Notes: generated by a model from the sequence alone, not told the origin. 64,000 nucleotides of DNA from Arthrobacter sp. V1I9 (GCF_030817075.1 NZ_JAUSYU010000001.1:2542001-2606000); one strand, 5' to 3'. Positions 53,476-63,517 are shown, counted from the stretch's first letter. Translations and numbers: made by a program.

Positions 53476-54672
53476 GTGACTTTTCCAGTAATAGGTGTGG
53501 TTGGCGGCGGCCAGCTCGCGCGAATGATGGCCCCAGCCGCGACTGCACTCGGCTTTGAACTCCGTGTCCTGGCCGAGGGCGAGGACGTTTCCGCCGTCCC
53601 GGCAGTGGCCTCCTCTCCGGTGGGCGACTACAAGGACCTGCAGACTCTTTTGGAGTTTTCCAAGGGCCTTGACGTCATGACCTTTGACCACGAGCATGTC
53701 CCCACGGCACATCTCCGGGCGCTGCAGGAAGCCGGCGTCAACGTCCAGCCCGGCCCCGACGCCCTCGTGCATGCGCAGGACAAGCTGGTGATGCGGGCCG
53801 CAATCGACCGGCTGGAGCTTCCCAACCCGGTGTGGGCGTCGGTGGCGGACGTGGCCGCACTCGTCAGCTTCGGCGAGGACACCGGATGGCCTGTGGTTTT
53901 GAAAACGCCCCGCGGCGGTTACGACGGCAAGGGCGTACGGATCATCTCCTCTGCGGAGGAGGCCGCCGACACCTTCGAATGGTTTGAGGCCATGAGCCCC
54001 CTCCTGGCAGAGGCAAAAGTCGAATTCACCCGCGAACTTTCCGCCCTGGTCGCACGGACGCCGGACGGCGAAGCCCGGGCCTGGCCCGTGGTACACACCA
54101 TCCAGGTGGACGGGGTGTGTGATGAGGTCATTGCCCCCGCCCTGGACATTCCGGTGGAAGTTGCGGCCGCAGCCGAGGACGCCGCTTTGCGTATAGCCCA
54201 TGAACTGGGAGTGACAGGGGTCCTCGCCGTGGAGCTCTTCGAAACCCCGGGTACCGGCGCAGGGTTCCTCATTAACGAACTGGCCATGCGCCCCCACAAC
54301 ACCGGCCACTGGACGCAGGACGGGTCGGTCACCAGCCAGTTTGAACAGCACCTTCGGGCGGTCCTGAACCTCCCGCTCGGCGCCACTGATGTTCTGGCTC
54401 CGGTAGTGGTGATGAAGAACTTCCTGGGCGGCGACAACCAGGACCTGTTTTCCGCCTTCCCCCTGGCGCTGGCCAGCGAGCCGGCTGCCAAAGTGCACTG
54501 CTACGGCAAGTCGGTACGGCCGGGCCGGAAGATTGGCCATGTAAACCTGGTGGGGTCATCCACTGCAGAGGTTGACGACGTCCGACGCCGTGCAGGAACC
54601 GTGGCGGGCATCATCCGGGACGGGCGGGTACCCGCCGAAGAACCGCAGGCAATTTTTGAGGAGAAAGCATGA
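53476..54672 (+). CDS. purK: N5-carboxyaminoimidazole ribonucleotide synthase
   Basis: PurK (398 residues) makes N5-CAIR from AIR, bicarbonate and ATP in purine synthesis. It is an ATP-grasp enzyme: [16 protein letters not shown] at the N terminus, [16 protein letters not shown] as the nucleotide loop, and [13 protein letters not shown] for metal binding. I take the GTG at 53476, which begins [20 protein letters not shown] 8 bases upstream would give a transcript starting at the GTG, so it may be leaderless. purE starts within its stop codon (ATGA). Confidence 0.95.
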   Translation: MTFPVIGVVGGGQLARMMAPAATALGFELRVLAEGEDVSAVPAVASSPVGDYKDLQTLLEFSKGLDVMTFDHEHVPTAHLRALQEAGVNVQPGPDALVHAQDKLVMRAAIDRLELPNPVWASVADVAALVSFGEDTGWPVVLKTPRGGYDGKGVRIISSAEEAADTFEWFEAMSPLLAEAKVEFTRELSALVARTPDGEARAWPVVHTIQVDGVCDEVIAPALDIPVEVAAAAEDAALRIAHELGVTGVLAVELFETPGTGAGFLINELAMRPHNTGHWTQDGSVTSQFEQHLRAVLNLPLGATDVLAPVVVMKNFLGGDNQDLFSAFPLALASEPAAKVHCYGKSVRPGRKIGHVNLVGSSTAEVDDVRRRAGTVAGIIRDGRVPAEEPQAIFEEKA

Positions 54673-55253
54673 ACGCCGAAGCCACCCATGCCGCCGGTTC
54701 CGCCGGCAACCCGCTGGTAGGCCTGGTGATGGGTTCGGATTCAGACTGGCCGGTCATGGAAGCCGCGGCTGACGCCCTTGCAGAGTTTGGCATCGCCTTC
54801 GAAGCCGACGTTGTGTCCGCCCACCGGATGCCCATCGAAATGATCCGCTATGGCCAAACAGCCCACGAGCGCGGGCTGAGGGTAATCATCGCCGGTGCCG
54901 GCGGCGCCGCACACCTGCCGGGGATGCTCGCCAGCGTCACTCCGCTTCCTGTGATTGGGGTTCCGGTCCCGCTGAAGACCCTGGACGGCATGGACTCCCT
55001 GCTCTCCATCGTGCAGATGCCTGCCGGTGTCCCCGTGGCCACCGTTTCGATCGCGGGAGCGCGCAACGCCGGACTCCTGGCGGTACGGATGCTTGCAGCA
55101 GGCACGGATGAGCTTGCAGCATCGCTGCGCGCCGACCTCCTTGAGTTCGCCGCGGACCTGAATGCCGTAGCCTCCCGCAAGGGGGCAAACCTGCGGCAAA
55201 AGGTCAGTGAGGTCTTCGCCGAAGGCAACGGCCCGCTCCGGGGCAGCCGTTAG
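54669..55253 (+). CDS. purE: N5-CAIR mutase (class I PurE)
   Basis: PurE (194 residues) moves the carboxyl group of N5-CAIR to carbon 4 to give CAIR, directly after PurK. Signature residues are GSDSDWPVM near 18, SAHRMPIEM near 46 and [11 protein letters not shown] near 78, then [18 protein letters not shown]. The ATG overlaps the purK stop by 4 bp. The first ~12 residues are a short, unconserved extension. The LCP gene follows 10 bp after the stop, so purK-purE-LCP is one transcript. Confidence 0.96.
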   Translation: MNAEATHAAGSAGNPLVGLVMGSDSDWPVMEAAADALAEFGIAFEADVVSAHRMPIEMIRYGQTAHERGLRVIIAGAGGAAHLPGMLASVTPLPVIGVPVPLKTLDGMDSLLSIVQMPAGVPVATVSIAGARNAGLLAVRMLAAGTDELAASLRADLLEFAADLNAVASRKGANLRQKVSEVFAEGNGPLRGSR

Positions 55254-55263
55254 GAAGGCGGCC

Positions 55264-56940
55264 ATGGCCAGCAGCAAGCTCCCGCAGTCCGCTTCGGAGG
55301 CAGCGCTCACCGACCCGGTCCGCTACCCGGTCAGCGCTTCCTCTCCGGTCCGGACCAAACGCGGCTTCGTGCTTGTGCTCCTGACACTCCTGGTGCCGGG
55401 CAGCGCGCAACTTGTGGCTGGTAACCGCAAGCTCGGGCGCGCGGCCCTCAGGGTGACGCTCTGCGTGTGGGCGGCCCTGGTGCTTGCCGTACTCCTGCTG
55501 CTGCTCAACCGGCCGCTCCTCATTAACATCATCACCAACTCCCTTGCCTCGCTCGTCATCGTCATTCTGCTGGTGGCACTCGCTGCCGGCTGGGCAATTC
55601 TTTTTATCAATACCCTGCGGCTCATCCGCCCGGTCCTGCTGGCCCCGCCCGCACGTCCCGTCGTCGTGATTTCGCTGGTATTGGCGATGGTCCTGGGCAG
55701 CGGAACGCTCGGTTACGCTGCCTACCTGCTCAACGTGGGACGCAACGCCATCGGCAGCATCTTCTCGGCAGGGCCCGCGATCGACCCCGTAGAGGGCCGC
55801 TACAACTTCCTAATGATGGGCGGAGATGCCGGTGACGACCGTACCGGCAGGCGCACAGACAGCCTCTCGGTCCTGAGCGTCGATGCCGAGACCGGCCAAA
55901 CCGCCATCATCTCCGTCCCCCGGAACCTTCAGAACGCCCAGTTCAGCGAGGACTCCCCCATGCGGGCCATCTACCCTGACGGCTACGACTGCGGTGACGC
56001 GTGCCTGATCAACGCCATCAACACCGAAGTGACCAACGAGCACGCCGACCTCTATCCCGGCGTTCCAGATCCCGGCGCCCAGGCCACGCTTGAGGCCGTC
56101 TCCGGGACGCTGGGAATCACAGTCCAGGCGTATGTGCTGGTGGACATGGAGGGCTTCTCCAAGCTCATTGACGCGATGGGCGGCATCCGGATCAAGGCCG
56201 GGGGCTGGGTGCCCATCAGCGGGGAAACCATCGATGAGGCCAACGGCATCCACGGCATGCCCCTGGGCTGGATCCCCGCGGGCGACCAGACGCTGGATGG
56301 CTACACTGCGCTCTGGTACGGGCGGTCGCGGGAATTCGTGGACGACTACGCCCGCATCCAGCGCCAGCAGTGCGTGCAGCAGGCAATGCTCAAGCAGCTG
56401 GACCCCGGCACGCTGCTGGCCAAGTTCGAGGAGATCGCCAACGCCGGTACCAAGGTGGTGGACTCCAATATCTCTTCCTCCCAGCTGGGAAGCTTCGTGG
56501 ACCTGGCCATGAAGGCTAAGGGCCAGGACATCAAGCGCCTCACCATCGGCCCGCCGGACTTTGACGCCTCCTTCTCCACGGTGCCCAACTTCGACGTCAT
56601 CCACACCCGGGTGGACCAGCTGTTGGCCTCGGCGTCGGAAGCCGAGTCCGCGGGGTTGCCGGATGACGCGATGGTGGTGCCGAGCGCGGGCGGCGGGCAT
56701 CTGCAGGCTGCACCGGTCCGCTATCCGGCAGCACCGCTGCCGGCGGGCGGGACGCCGGCGCAGCAGTCTCCCCCCGCGCAGCAGTCTCCCCCCGCGCCGG
56801 CGTCGGACTTCACGCCTGTGACCACCACCCCTGACGGTGAGCCGATCACCGAAGCGATGCTTAACGAGCTCAAGAGCCAGGGCAACGAGCAGGCAATCCG
56901 GGAACTCGTGGCAACCAACGGCCAGTGCGCCCCGTTGTAG
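55264..56940 (+). CDS. LytR-CpsA-Psr family cell-wall glycopolymer ligase
   Basis: A 558-residue LCP protein. These enzymes attach lipid-linked glycopolymers (teichoic acids, arabinogalactan and others) to peptidoglycan. About three to four N-terminal membrane helices (from about 35, 65, 97 and 135) precede the extracytoplasmic LCP domain (about 180-420). The domain holds the conserved arginines and aspartates in GDDRTGRRTDSLSVLS and WYGRSREFVDDYARIQRQQ. The C-terminal part has a Pro/Gln/Ala linker with a tandem 18-bp repeat. AGGAAGG precedes the ATG; the frame runs back into purE but that is a shadow. It is in the purK-purE operon. Confidence 0.93.
   Translation: MASSKLPQSASEAALTDPVRYPVSASSPVRTKRGFVLVLLTLLVPGSAQLVAGNRKLGRAALRVTLCVWAALVLAVLLLLLNRPLLINIITNSLASLVIVILLVALAAGWAILFINTLRLIRPVLLAPPARPVVVISLVLAMVLGSGTLGYAAYLLNVGRNAIGSIFSAGPAIDPVEGRYNFLMMGGDAGDDRTGRRTDSLSVLSVDAETGQTAIISVPRNLQNAQFSEDSPMRAIYPDGYDCGDACLINAINTEVTNEHADLYPGVPDPGAQATLEAVSGTLGITVQAYVLVDMEGFSKLIDAMGGIRIKAGGWVPISGETIDEANGIHGMPLGWIPAGDQTLDGYTALWYGRSREFVDDYARIQRQQCVQQAMLKQLDPGTLLAKFEEIANAGTKVVDSNISSSQLGSFVDLAMKAKGQDIKRLTIGPPDFDASFSTVPNFDVIHTRVDQLLASASEAESAGLPDDAMVVPSAGGGHLQAAPVRYPAAPLPAGGTPAQQSPPAQQSPPAPASDFTPVTTTPDGEPITEAMLNELKSQGNEQAIRELVATNGQCAPL
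56758..56793 (+). repeat. 18-bp tandem repeat in the LCP linker
   Basis: Two exact copies of gcgcagcagtctcccccc lie head to tail and code for AQQSPP twice in the LCP protein's disordered linker. In-frame, so copy number can change freely. Confidence 0.85.
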
Positions 56941-56981
56941 CCAGCACCGCCACCACACCTAACTACGGAACGGACACCGCC

Positions 56982-58229
56982 TTGTACGAGATTGACAATG
57001 TCCTCCGGGACTATGCCTGGGGATCCACGACGGCGATCGCCGCCTTGCTGGGACGTCCGGAGTCGGGCGGTCCGGAAGCAGAGTTGTGGATCGGTGCGCA
57101 CCCTGACTCACCGTCCGTCGCCCGCCTGCCCGAGGACGGGTCCACTGCCGCCTTGGACGCCTTGATCGCCGGCGACCCGGAGCATTTCCTCGGCGCGGAC
57201 TCCGTGGCGCGTTTCGGTCCCCGGCTGCCCTTCCTCGCCAAGATCCTGGCGGCTGCCCAGCCGCTGTCCCTGCAGGTCCACCCGAGCCTGGAACAGGCAA
57301 AGACAGGTTTTGCGCGGGAGAATGCCGAGGGCCTGGCCGCGGATGCCCCCAACAGGAATTACCGGGACGACAACCACAAGCCCGAGATGATCCTTGCCTT
57401 GACGCCGTTTGAGGCGCTGTGCGGTTTCCGGCCGGCGGCGCAGACCCGGGAAATCCTGCAGCACATTGAAGGAGCCTTCCGTGCCACCGAGGGCGCGGCG
57501 CCCGCACTGGTCAGCGCCCTGCTGGCGGATCTTGAGGACAGCGACGAAAGTGCCGGCCTGCGGAAAGCCTTCGAGCGCCTGATCGCCGGCGGCCAGGCCG
57601 TAGCTGAGGACACGTCCCTGGTGGTGGGCGCATTGCTTGCCGGAGCTCCCCTGGCTCCCTTTGACGCCGAACTGTCGACAGCGATCAGCCTCCATGAGAA
57701 GTATCCCGGCGATCCCGGAGTCCTGATCTCGCTGCTGCTGAACCGTATCTCGCTTGAGCCGGGCGAGGCCGTCTACCTGCCCGCCGGGAACGTCCACGCC
57801 TACCTGCATGGCTTGGGCGTTGAGGTCATGGCGTCCTCGGACAACGTCCTGCGCGGCGGACTCACCCCGAAGTTCGTTGACGTCCCCGAACTGCTGCGGA
57901 CCATCGACTTCCAGCCGGTCGCGGTGCCGATGCTTGAGGCTGAGCGGACGGTGATGGACCAGGAGCTCTTCCGCCCGCCTTTCGCCGAGTTCCAGCTGCA
58001 GCGCATCGAACTCTCACCCGACGCCGGGCCCGTACCGCTGGCACAGTCGGGTGCGGCGGTGGTGATTGTGGTTGCCGGGGATGTCTACCTGGATTCACCC
58101 AAGGGCGACCTGCAGCTCTCCCGGGGCGGCAGCGCCTTCCTGGCTGCCGCCGAGGCTCCCGTCAACGTTCATCCCGTGGCCGGCAGCACCGAACCTGCGC
58201 TGGCGTTCGCCGTGACCACCGGACTCTAG
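56982..58229 (+). CDS. manA: Mannose-6-phosphate isomerase, class I
   Basis: ManA (415 residues) interconverts fructose-6-phosphate and mannose-6-phosphate, feeding mannose into glycans and protein mannosylation. Zinc ligands and active-site parts are in LSLQVHPSLEQAKTGF, NHKPEMILAL and PAGNVHAYLHGLGVEVM, and the arginine is in RGGLTPKFVDVPELL. I favour the TTG at 56982 (LYEIDNVLRDYAWGS), since homologues start there; a GTG at 56925 overlaps the LCP stop and would add 19 residues that look non-coding. The start is therefore moderately uncertain. Its stop shares the bases ctag with the convergent FemAB-like gene. Confidence 0.93.
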   Translation: MYEIDNVLRDYAWGSTTAIAALLGRPESGGPEAELWIGAHPDSPSVARLPEDGSTAALDALIAGDPEHFLGADSVARFGPRLPFLAKILAAAQPLSLQVHPSLEQAKTGFARENAEGLAADAPNRNYRDDNHKPEMILALTPFEALCGFRPAAQTREILQHIEGAFRATEGAAPALVSALLADLEDSDESAGLRKAFERLIAGGQAVAEDTSLVVGALLAGAPLAPFDAELSTAISLHEKYPGDPGVLISLLLNRISLEPGEAVYLPAGNVHAYLHGLGVEVMASSDNVLRGGLTPKFVDVPELLRTIDFQPVAVPMLEAERTVMDQELFRPPFAEFQLQRIELSPDAGPVPLAQSGAAVVIVVAGDVYLDSPKGDLQLSRGGSAFLAAAEAPVNVHPVAGSTEPALAFAVTTGL

Positions 58230-59270
58230 CCGCGCCTAAGCACCGATCGGACCCGGCCGGCCGCGCCCTTCAGCAGGCGCCGCGCCGTTTGAAGTCCGCG
58301 GCGGGCCAGCGGCATGGCCTGCGAGTAAGCGGGGTAGAACGGCGAGAGCGGTTTTTCCCAGGTGCCCAGGAGCATGTTTTCGTGCTTCGCGAACTGCTTT
58401 TTGAAGTCGGAGATACCGTCGTTGAGGAGGCCGTTGAAGTCGTAACGCACGCACCCGTCTTCCCGCATGGCCCGCAGGGCTGCCCACTTCACGCCATAAT
58501 TGACGCGCTGTTTTTTGCCCTTCGGAGGAGACGCCGCCATACAGCTCGAAGGCGGTGGAACCGCTCCTGGCCAGCCAGACGAAGGCCAGCATCTGCTCGC
58601 CGTCGAAAGCTGCGATGATCGGTGACCCGTCCCCCATGTTCTTGAAAATGTCCCGGTAGTACCGGTCCTCATGGATGCCGAAACCGGCGCGCTCAGCGGT
58701 CTCGTGGTAAATCCCGAGCACCTGCTCCAGCTCGGCGTCGTTCTTGACCTTGCGGAACTCCACGTCGCTGCGCATGGCCTTGCGGATGTTTGCCCGGGTG
58801 GACTTGGACATCTCAGCCATCAGCTCGTCGTCAGTCCAGGTGAGGTCCAGGATGAGCGTGCGCGGAATGAGGACAGTATTGGTGGTTGCCCGGAAGCCTG
58901 CCGACGCTACGGCGCCCGCGAAGTCCGAGTCCTGGTCCCAGTCCGGTTCGATGCTCAGGGCCACGCCGCGGTGGCGGACGGCGGCATGGTCTGCCAGGCT
59001 GCCAAGGACGGCAGGGGCGTTTTCCACCGAACACATCGGTCCCCGGGGAATGTAGACCAGGGCACGGAAGGGGAACGGAAGCCGGCGGACCAGCAGCTGC
59101 GCGCAGCCTACCGTGTTGTCGCCGTCGTTAAGCAGCACCCGGTCCACTGACCAGCCATGCATGGCTTTGGTCTCGCCCCAGCCCCAAAGCTGCTGCGGAT
59201 GTCCCTTGAACCGGTCAACGTGTTCGTCCCAAAGGGCGCGGTCAGTACAGGGCACAACAGCAGGAATCAT
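58226..59270 (-). pseudogene. FemAB/FmhB-like peptidyltransferase, frameshifted by +1 base
   Basis: FemABX proteins use aminoacyl-tRNA to add amino acids to the peptidoglycan side chain. From the ATG at 59270 the frame is normal through WDQDSDFAGAVASAGFR and FVWLARSGSTAFELYGGV, then derails after SSEGQK. The C-terminal part resumes in another frame (QRVNYGVKWAALRAMRE and YDFNGLLNDGISDFKKQF) and ends SVLRRG at 58226. The break is in a run of six A (minus strand); five would keep the frame. The span is 1045 bp, 348 codons plus one, giving 347 residues when corrected, normal for the family. Homopolymer error is the simplest explanation. It shares ctag with the manA stop. Confidence 0.87.
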
Positions 59271-59301
59271 GGCTTCAACCCTATACCAAGGCCTCAAACG
59301 G

Positions 59302-59339
59302 CAGATCCCCGGAGCACCCTGCGGCGCTCCGGGGATCTG
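59302..59339 (-). terminator. Terminator after glpX
   Basis: A perfect 14-bp stem (59302-59315 with 59326-59339) and 10-base loop sit 19 bp past the glpX stop, between glpX and the FemAB-like gene. The T tail is weak (CCGTTTG). Confidence 0.75.
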
Positions 59340-59357
59340 TGCAGCCCGCGGCCGGAG

Positions 59358-60395
59358 TCAGCTCTTGCGGGCGTACCCTTCCCACTTGCTGGCCTGGTGC
59401 TCGCCGTCCACAAAACGGATGGTTCCGGACTTGGAGCGCATCACGATGGACTGGGTGAGGACCTTGTCCTTGGAGTACCGGACGCCCTTGAGCAGGTCGC
59501 CGTCCGTGATGCCGGTGGCGGCAAAGTAGCAGTTGTCGCTGGAGACGAGGTCGTTGGTGGAGAGGACCCGGTCCAGGTCGTGTCCGGCGTCGAGGGCCTT
59601 TTGCTTCTCCTCGTCGCTGGTGGGCCACAGCCGGCCCTGGATAACGCCGCCCAGGGACTTGATGGCGCAGGCAGCAACGATGCCTTCCGGGGTACCGCCG
59701 ATGCCCATCAGTGCGTCCACGCCGGTACCGGAACGGGCAGCGGCGATGGCGCCGGCAACGTCGCCGTCCATGATGAACTTGGTGCGGGCGCCTGCTTCGC
59801 GGATCTCCTCCACCAGCGGGCGGTGGCGGTCACGGTCCAGGATCATGACGTTGAGCTGGTTGACCTTGACGCCCTTGGCCTTGGCGATCAGGTGCAGGTT
59901 CTGCTTTACGGGGAGGCGGAGGTCCACCATGTCCGCAGCTTCCGGTCCGGTGACGAGCTTTTCCATGTAGAACACGGCGGAGGGGTCGAACATGGACCCG
60001 CGCTCGGCCACAGCCAGGACGGCCAGGGCGTTGTTAATGCCCAATGCGGTGAGCCGGGTTCCATCGATGGGGTCAACTGCCACATCGCACTCCGGGCCGG
60101 TGCCGTCGCCGACGCGTTCGCCGTTGAACAGCATGGGGGCTTCGTCTTTTTCGCCTTCGCCGATGACCACTACGCCATTGAAGTGGACGGTCTGGAGGAA
60201 GGAGCGCATGGCGTCGACGGCGGCGCCGTCGGCGGTGTTCTTGTCGCCGAAACCTACCCAGTGTCCGCCGGCGATGGCTGCCGCTTCGGTAACGCGGACG
60301 AGCTCGAGGGCAAGGTTGCGGTCCGGCTCATCGTTGCCCACCGCCAGTGACGGGGAGATCGTGGAGTACTTCTGGGTCATGGACGCTGGTGACAC
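59358..60395 (-). CDS. glpX: Class II fructose-1,6-bisphosphatase
   Basis: GlpX (345 residues) removes a phosphate from fructose-1,6-bisphosphate in gluconeogenesis and is the main enzyme of that type in actinobacteria. Metal/substrate motifs: [13 protein letters not shown] near residue 80, [10 protein letters not shown] near 110, [17 protein letters not shown] and [10 protein letters not shown]. The GTG at 60395 has AAGAGG 5 bases before it; an ATG five codons downstream is the alternative. It is divergent from DUF4245, as Rv1099c is from Rv1100 in mycobacteria. Confidence 0.96.
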   Translation of the reverse strand: MSPASMTQKYSTISPSLAVGNDEPDRNLALELVRVTEAAAIAGGHWVGFGDKNTADGAAVDAMRSFLQTVHFNGVVVIGEGEKDEAPMLFNGERVGDGTGPECDVAVDPIDGTRLTALGINNALAVLAVAERGSMFDPSAVFYMEKLVTGPEAADMVDLRLPVKQNLHLIAKAKGVKVNQLNVMILDRDRHRPLVEEIREAGARTKFIMDGDVAGAIAAARSGTGVDALMGIGGTPEGIVAACAIKSLGGVIQGRLWPTSDEEKQKALDAGHDLDRVLSTNDLVSSDNCYFAATGITDGDLLKGVRYSKDKVLTQSIVMRSKSGTIRFVDGEHQASKWEGYARKS

Positions 60396-60614
60396 GTTAA
60401 CCTCTTCTTCGAGTGGCGATCATTGAACCCGCCCAGCCGGAACAGCCGGGCGGTGATTCCTCTGATATCGATCATAGTCGCGGCACCGGGTTCCGGCGGC
60501 GGGATGACGCGGCCGCGCAATGTACGCGGAGGCTGGGGTGGCCGGCGGGCCCGCTGCGGGCGCCCCGAGTGTGAGTTGCACACCGGAATGGGCGACTATA
60601 GAGAGGTGAATGAG

Positions 60615-61295
60615 ATGCAGGAAAAGACCAGTCCTTCCCCCGAACCGGCAGGATCCGGAAGCAACAACGGATCCAGCGGGGCCGGAGGGCAGGGCCCGGT
60701 TAAGCCTGTCATTCCCGCGGCAGCAGCCAAGCGGGCCAACGCGTCGGTGATCGGCATGATCATTGCCCTGGCGGTGAGCATCGCAGCCTTCCTCCCCATC
60801 GTCCTGATGAACCCCTCTCCCAAGACTGACGGCTACCGCCCGAACATCGATGTGAGCGCCGCGGCCCGGAATGCGACCGACGTGGCAGGATTCACACCCG
60901 TAGCGCCGGACACCGGCAACTCCTTCAGGGCGAACTACGCGCGGTGGGAAGCCGGAACGGGCAGCGGCGTGCCGGCATGGGAGGTGGGCTACATCACGCC
61001 CAAGGAGTCCTTCATCGGGCTGGTCCAGACCCGCAGCGCCAACCCCACCTGGCTCCTCCAGCAGGTACAGAACGCTCCGGTCACCGGCTCGCGGAACGCA
61101 GGCGGCAGGGAGTGGCAGCTGCGCGATACCGGCAAGGGCGGGAAGTCGATGGTGCTTGAGTACCGCGGGACCACCGTCATCCTGGCGGGTGCCGCCCAAC
61201 TGGACGAGTTCGCCACTTTGGCGGACGCCGTCGTGAAATCCCTGGACAGCAACCCTGCCGTCACAGTTTCACCTGCAGCCAGTACCGCACCGTAA
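60615..61295 (+). CDS. DUF4245 family membrane protein
   Basis: A 226-residue protein with a disordered, Ser/Gly/Pro-rich N terminus, one membrane helix (about 38-60: ASVIGMIIALAVSIAAFLPIVL) and an extracytoplasmic DUF4245 domain. GFTPVAPDTGNSFRANYARW opens the conserved part. AGAGG lies 9 bases before the ATG at 60615; the frame is open another 64 codons upstream, but those codons fall in the divergent promoter region. Function unknown. Synteny with glpX suggests co-inheritance rather than a metabolic link. Confidence 0.88.
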   Translation: MQEKTSPSPEPAGSGSNNGSSGAGGQGPVKPVIPAAAAKRANASVIGMIIALAVSIAAFLPIVLMNPSPKTDGYRPNIDVSAAARNATDVAGFTPVAPDTGNSFRANYARWEAGTGSGVPAWEVGYITPKESFIGLVQTRSANPTWLLQQVQNAPVTGSRNAGGREWQLRDTGKGGKSMVLEYRGTTVILAGAAQLDEFATLADAVVKSLDSNPAVTVSPAASTAP

Positions 61296-61305
61296 GGTAA
61301 GGCGG

Positions 61306-61920
61306 GTGACTACCTACCTGACCCCTGCCCTCGCCTGGCGCCGGATGCGTGAAGGAAATGAGCGCTTCGTCGCCGGCGAATCATCCCACCCGAACCAGGA
61401 CTCGTCCCGCAGGTCCTCACTGGTGGAGAACCAGCACCCCTTCGCCGTGATTTTCGGTTGCTCCGACTCACGGCTCGCCGCCGAAATCATCTTCGACGTC
61501 GGACTGGGCGACGTTTTTGTGGTGCGCACCGCGGGACAGGTCATCGACGATGCCGTCCTCGGCTCGCTGGAGTACAGCGTCGGTGTGCTCGGGGTACCGC
61601 TGATTGCCATCCTGGGGCACGACAGCTGCGGCGCCGTCAGCGCCACCAAGGCCGCCGTGGACACCGGCGATATGCCGGCGGGCTTCATCCGCGACCTGGT
61701 GGAGCGCATCACGCCCTCGGTGCTGACCTCCATGCGCCAGGACAAGCACGAGGTCAACGACATGGTGGTGGAGCACGTCAAGCAGACCGCCCAGCGGCTG
61801 GTGGACAGCTCGCGTGTGATTTCCGACGCAGTTGAAAGCGGACGCACCGCCGTCATCGGTCTCTCGTATAGCCTGGCCGAGGGCCGCGCCAACGTTGTTT
61901 CCGGGATCGGTGAGCTCTAA
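61306..61920 (+). CDS. Beta-class carbonic anhydrase
   Basis: A 204-residue beta-carbonic anhydrase (CO2 + water to bicarbonate). The zinc ligands are Cys52, Asp54 with Arg56 (GCSDSR), His105 and Cys108 (GHDSCGA). Bicarbonate produced here could feed PurK and other carboxylases. The GTG start lies 10 bp after the DUF4245 stop, so the two are probably one transcript. It sits between DUF4245 and fumC, where mycobacteria have no such gene as far as I recall. Confidence 0.94.
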   Translation: MTTYLTPALAWRRMREGNERFVAGESSHPNQDSSRRSSLVENQHPFAVIFGCSDSRLAAEIIFDVGLGDVFVVRTAGQVIDDAVLGSLEYSVGVLGVPLIAILGHDSCGAVSATKAAVDTGDMPAGFIRDLVERITPSVLTSMRQDKHEVNDMVVEHVKQTAQRLVDSSRVISDAVESGRTAVIGLSYSLAEGRANVVSGIGEL

Positions 61921-61996
61921 GGCGGGTGTGAAAACCCGCCCGTAGCATGCTCTTCACGGTTTTCGATGGGGTGCCGGATCGCCCTAAGCTAGCCCC

Positions 61997-63419
61997 ATGA
62001 CTTCCACTGAAGAGTTCCGTATTGAACATGACACGATGGGCGAAGTCCGCGTCCCCGTGAACGCACTGTACCGCGCGCAGACGCAGCGGGCAGTGGAGAA
62101 CTTCCCCATTTCCGGCAAGACCCTGGAACGTGCGCACATTGAGGCGCTGGCCCGGGTCAAGAAGGCAGCCGCCCAGGCCAACGCTGAACTGGGTGTGCTC
62201 GACGGCGAGCTTGCCAAGGCCATCGCAGACGCAGCGGATGAGGTGGCCGCCGGCAAGTACGACGGCGACTTCCCCATCGACGTCTTCCAGACCGGCTCCG
62301 GCACGTCCTCGAACATGAACACCAACGAGGTCATCGCCGAGCTTGCCTCGCGCGCCCTGAAGGCCGCCGGCAGCGACAAGGTGGTCCACCCGAACGACCA
62401 CGTCAACGCCTCGCAGTCCTCCAACGACGTCTTCCCCACGTCCGTGCATGTTGCCGCCACGTCGGCCCTGATTAACGACCTCATCCCGGCACTCGGCTAC
62501 CTCGCCGAGTCCCTGGAGCGCAAGGCAGTGGAGTTCAAGGACGTGGTCAAGTCCGGCCGCACGCACCTCATGGACGCCACCCCGGTCACCCTCGGCCAGG
62601 AGTTCGGCGGCTACGCAGCGCAGGTCCGCTACGGCATCGAGCGCATCAACGCCTCCCTCCCCCGCGTCGCCGAAGTACCCCTCGGCGGCACTGCTGTGGG
62701 CACCGGCATCAACACTCCGGCCGGCTTCCCGGAGCGCGTTATCGAACTGCTGGCCACCGACACCGGGCTTCCCCTCACCGAGGCCCGCGACCACTTCGAG
62801 GCCCAGGCCAACCGTGACGGGCTCATCGAGGCGTCCAGCCAGCTGCGCAACATCGCCATCTCGTTCATGAAGATCAACAACGACCTCCGCTGGATGGGCT
62901 CAGGCCCCAACACGGGCCTCGGCGAAATCGCGATCCCGGACCTGCAGCCCGGCTCCTCGATCATGCCCGGCAAGGTCAACCCGGTCATCTGCGAAGCGTC
63001 CATCATGGTGGCCAGCGCAGGTCATCGGCAACGACACCGCCATCGCCTGGTCCGGCACCAACGGCGCGTTCGAGCTGAACGTCGGCATCCCCGTGATGGC
63101 CGCCAACCTGCTCGAGTCCGTCCGCCTGCTGGCGAACACCAGCCGCGTGATGGCGGACAAGATGATCGACGGCATCACAGCCAACGTGGAGCGTGCCCGC
63201 TTCCTGGCCGAAGCGTCGCCGTCCATCGTGACGCCGCTGAACAAGTACATCGGCTACGAAAACGCCGCCAAGATCGCCAAGAAGGCCGTTGCGGAAGGGC
63301 TCACCATTCGTGAGACCGTCGTCGCCATGGGCTTCCTGGAGCGCGGCGAGGTCACCGAGGAGCAGCTGGACACCGCCCTGGACGTTATGTCCATGACGCG
63401 CCCGCCGCACAAGGCTTAA
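61997..63419 (+). pseudogene. fumC: Class II fumarate hydratase, frameshifted by +1 base
   Basis: FumC reversibly hydrates fumarate to malate in the TCA cycle. The ATG frame reads normally ([40 protein letters not shown], and the signature [11 protein letters not shown] near residue 318). Just after [10 protein letters not shown] it goes wrong. From [21 protein letters not shown] the other frame is correct and runs to [10 protein letters not shown] at 63419. The site is at about 63010-63022 (gtggccagcgcaggtc). The span is 1423 bp, 474 codons plus one, so removing one base restores about 473 residues. Losing two bases elsewhere could give the same effect. The catalytic serine loop is intact upstream, so sequence error is favoured. 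Confidence 0.88.
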
Positions 63420-63436
63420 GTTCCCACCACTACCTC

Positions 63437-63485
63437 ACGACGCCGGCCGCCCACCTTCCCAGCGAAGGCGGGCGGCCGGCGTCGT
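63437..63485 (+). terminator. Strong terminator after fumC
   Basis: A perfect 16-bp stem (63437-63452 with 63470-63485) encloses a small inner hairpin (ccttc/gaagg). It lies 17 bp after the fumC stop. The tail is TTAAG rather than a long T run. Confidence 0.85.
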
Positions 63486-63517
63486 TAAGCAGCAGTGCCA
63501 CCGCCGCGACTCAACAG

